NCBI RefSeq assembly: GCF_014207905.1
Contig: NZ_JACHLB010000004.1
Location: forward strand, 460,889 to 524,888
Length of the DNA: 64,000 bases
From: Flavobacterium notoginsengisoli
GTDB lineage: Bacteria > Bacteroidota > Bacteroidia > Flavobacteriales > Flavobacteriaceae
Direction: 5' to 3'
Shown here piece by piece: positions 62,461-64,000 of this stretch (positions are counted from its first letter, which is position 1; the number at the start of each line of letters is the position of its first letter). Below the pieces are notes generated by a model that saw only the letters and a list, made by a program, of their open reading frames with translations, had not been told where the DNA came from and ran no database searches. A program made the position numbers and the translations under genes.

Positions 62461-62560
62461 AGAAACAGTAAAAATCCCTTATATCATAGGGGTTAACGAG
62501 ATTAACGACTTGATTTGGCAGTAATATTATTCTACATTTATTAATTTAAAAAGTAGGATT

Positions 62561-63868
62561 ATGTTGGAAAGCAGTTTTGGTTTGGGATTCTTTTTAAAAA
62601 GACCCAAAATAGAAAGTAAAGAATGGATCGTATATTTCAGAATAACTGTTGACGGTATCCGTAAGGAAAGCTCAACTAAGAGAAAATGGGATAATACACG
62701 ATGGGATCAAAGGTTCGAAAGAGCGGTCGGCTCAAAGGAAGATGCAAAGTCGCTGAACTTCTTTTTGGATTCGCTGACTTTAAAAATCAATGAAATCAAA
62801 ACCGAAATGATGTATAGCGGCAAAACCATAACCGCTGAGAAAATTATGGACGAGGTTCTGGGAAGGACCGCGCCAAAGATTAAGGTTCTCGAAGAATTTC
62901 AAAAGCATAATGATGAAATGGAGGCGCTTCTTGGAAAAGGCTATGCAAAAGGCACCCTTGACCGGTTTACCATTACTAAAAACCATTTGACTGCGTTTAT
63001 AAAATTCAAGCTTAAAAAGCACGATCTTGAATTTGCGGATTTGAATCTTGAGTTTGTAAAGGACTTCGAATTTTACCTTAGAACTGTACGCGACTGCAGC
63101 AACAACACAACCCTAAAGTATATTGCAAATTTCAAAAAGATTGTAATCCGCGCCATTGATAAGGAGTTAATCACCAAGGACCCATTTAAGAACTTTAAGG
63201 GACGTAAAACAAAACTGGTAAAAAAACCACTCACCGCACAGGAATTGTACGAACTTGAAAGTCATTATTTCACAACTGACAGGCTCAATGTCGTAAGGGA
63301 TGTATTTGTCTTCCAATGCTACACTGGTCTGGCTTACATAGACGCTTATCAATTAAAGAAAACTGATATCAAAGAAGGCATTGATGGAAATCTATGGATT
63401 ATGTCCGAAAGGCAGAAAACAAACTCATCATTTAATGTCCCTCTTCTTCCCCAAGCACTGAAAATAGTTGAAAAATATAAAGAGCACCCGCTGTGTATCC
63501 AGCGTGGAACCGTGCTTCCTGTTTCATCCAACCAGAAAATGAATGAGTATCTAAAAGAGGTGGCAGTCTTATGCGGCTTTCCTTTTACATTAAACACGCA
63601 TATGGCACGCCGTACTTTTGGAAGCACTGTGACATTAAATAACAACGTCCCTATTAATGTAGTTAAAGAACTGCTGGGTCATGCATCGGTAAAACAGACT
63701 GAGGCATATGCTATAACTGAACAGGCCACAATCGGACGTGAAATGTCTATTCTCAATAAAAAACTCAATAAAACTGGGTCCAAAATGTCTAAGCCTGATT
63801 TGGCGGTTCTCAGCAGGCTCGAAAAGGAAATTCAGGCAATCAAAAAGAAATACAACATTTCTTCGTGA
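62561..63868 (+). CDS. Bacteroidota-type tyrosine recombinase/integrase
   Basis: 435 residues. N-terminal arm-binding domain (residues 1-100), SAM-like core-binding domain (about 105-215) and catalytic domain (220-390). Visible catalytic residues: K286 (SERQKTN), H347 and R350 (NTHMARRTFG), H374 (LLGHASVKQT), Y383 (EAYA). The first catalytic Arg is missing: the usual TGLR is TGLAYID with A258, as in several Bacteroidota integrases; IntDOT of CTnDOT also lacks this Arg. An extra coiled tail (395-435) follows. Codon use is less AT-rich than the neighbours. It marks a mobile element. Confidence 0.92.
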   Translation: MLESSFGLGFFLKRPKIESKEWIVYFRITVDGIRKESSTKRKWDNTRWDQRFERAVGSKEDAKSLNFFLDSLTLKINEIKTEMMYSGKTITAEKIMDEVLGRTAPKIKVLEEFQKHNDEMEALLGKGYAKGTLDRFTITKNHLTAFIKFKLKKHDLEFADLNLEFVKDFEFYLRTVRDCSNNTTLKYIANFKKIVIRAIDKELITKDPFKNFKGRKTKLVKKPLTAQELYELESHYFTTDRLNVVRDVFVFQCYTGLAYIDAYQLKKTDIKEGIDGNLWIMSERQKTNSSFNVPLLPQALKIVEKYKEHPLCIQRGTVLPVSSNQKMNEYLKEVAVLCGFPFTLNTHMARRTFGSTVTLNNNVPINVVKELLGHASVKQTEAYAITEQATIGREMSILNKKLNKTGSKMSKPDLAVLSRLEKEIQAIKKKYNISS

Positions 63869-63907
63869 TAAATAATTTTAAAGATAATAATATACACAGT
63901 ATACCAC

Positions 63908-64000
63908 TGTAAAACTCAGTCATATTGACCACTGTTTTCCAATTTAAAGTGACCACTTCGTTTCGGTTTAAAGTGACCATCTAATTTCGGTGCAAAGTGA
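63908..64000. mobile_element. Probable end of an insertion sequence (IS21-like repeat array), cut by the window edge
   Basis: Starting at TGTAAAACTC (63908), copies of a GACCAC unit recur with a 23-24 base period: CATATTGACCACTG (63921), TTTAAAGTGACCACTT (63943), TTTAAAGTGACCAT (63967) and TGCAAAGTGA (63991). Multiple short repeats at the terminus are typical of IS21-family elements, whose transposase binds them. The family is inferred; the transposase genes would lie right of the window. Confidence 0.4.

Larger units (their letters stand above)
61693..62560. other. 870-base gap before the integrase, orphan terminators, no gene
   Basis: No credible frame. Contents: terminator at 61814-61841, a CACAACGTCGTGGTAC...GGTACAAA stretch at 61929-61958, terminator at 62339-62372 and a GC-rich inverted repeat at 62429-62460. 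Base composition becomes less AT-rich after about 62230. It looks like the boundary of an inserted element. Confidence 0.5.

Noticed and set aside
63908..64000. CRISPR or iteron origin
   Set aside because: Only four short copies with 23-24 base spacing and no replication gene; an IS terminus explains it better, though the window ends too early to be sure.

Overview
The window is chromosomal DNA of a Flavobacterium-like member of the Bacteroidota. It is AT-rich. Many genes are preceded by the Bacteroidota promoter boxes TTG-N19-TAnnTTTG. It carries a SusC/SusD glycan-uptake locus, a giant Ig_7-type secreted adhesin, a subclass B1 metallo-beta-lactamase of the flavobacterial kind, and flavobacterial housekeeping neighbourhoods.

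Layout. 1-7399 (minus) is the N-terminal 2466 residues of a giant surface protein that runs off the left edge. 7400-8599 is a long AT-rich gap holding hairpins and a 22-codon candidate peptide. 8600-10366 (minus) is the rpsF-rpsR-rplI ribosomal operon plus a small conserved protein. 10544-16787 holds a LytTR response regulator, priA, the metallo-beta-lactamase, a DUF2147 protein, a YihY/BrkB membrane protein and nadC. 16992-22742 (plus) has AlkC-like DNA repair, pirin, OsmC, GNAT, a secreted adenosine deaminase, a monooxygenase-fold protein and rlmH. 22855-24982 (minus) has a lipoprotein, a YwqK-type protein and folP. 25210-38689 (plus) runs through DUF1599, a DoxX-type protein, a thioredoxin lipoprotein, tpiA, prmA, clpS, a sterol-desaturase-family protein, a YhhN protein, several small membrane proteins, kdsA, a YiiX-type hydrolase and a Coq4-like protein. 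Most of these intergenic gaps carry long inverted repeats typical of flavobacterial dispersed repeats.

38762-56026 (minus) is the richest accessory locus. A membrane-spanning beta-propeller/LuxR-type regulator sits upstream of susC, susD, a LamG lipoprotein, a Glycoamylase-domain (GH144-like) enzyme, an alpha/beta hydrolase and a GH3 beta-glucosidase. After a terminator come a glycerophosphodiesterase lipoprotein and a GH43-discoidin-FN3 protein. The enzyme set suggests a beta-1,2-glucan target, possibly the phosphoglycerol-decorated glucans of Proteobacteria; this is inference. The regulator-susC gap holds a 19-bp near-perfect inverted repeat and a 12-bp palindrome that look like operators.

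56143-61692 (minus) has two small membrane proteins, ackA, pta and corA. The right end (about 61700-64000) changes character: orphan terminators, a GC-rich hairpin, a Bacteroidota-type tyrosine recombinase and a repeat array with a 23-24 bp period that looks like the end of an insertion sequence. This is the edge of a mobile region. No tRNA, rRNA or CRISPR array was seen.
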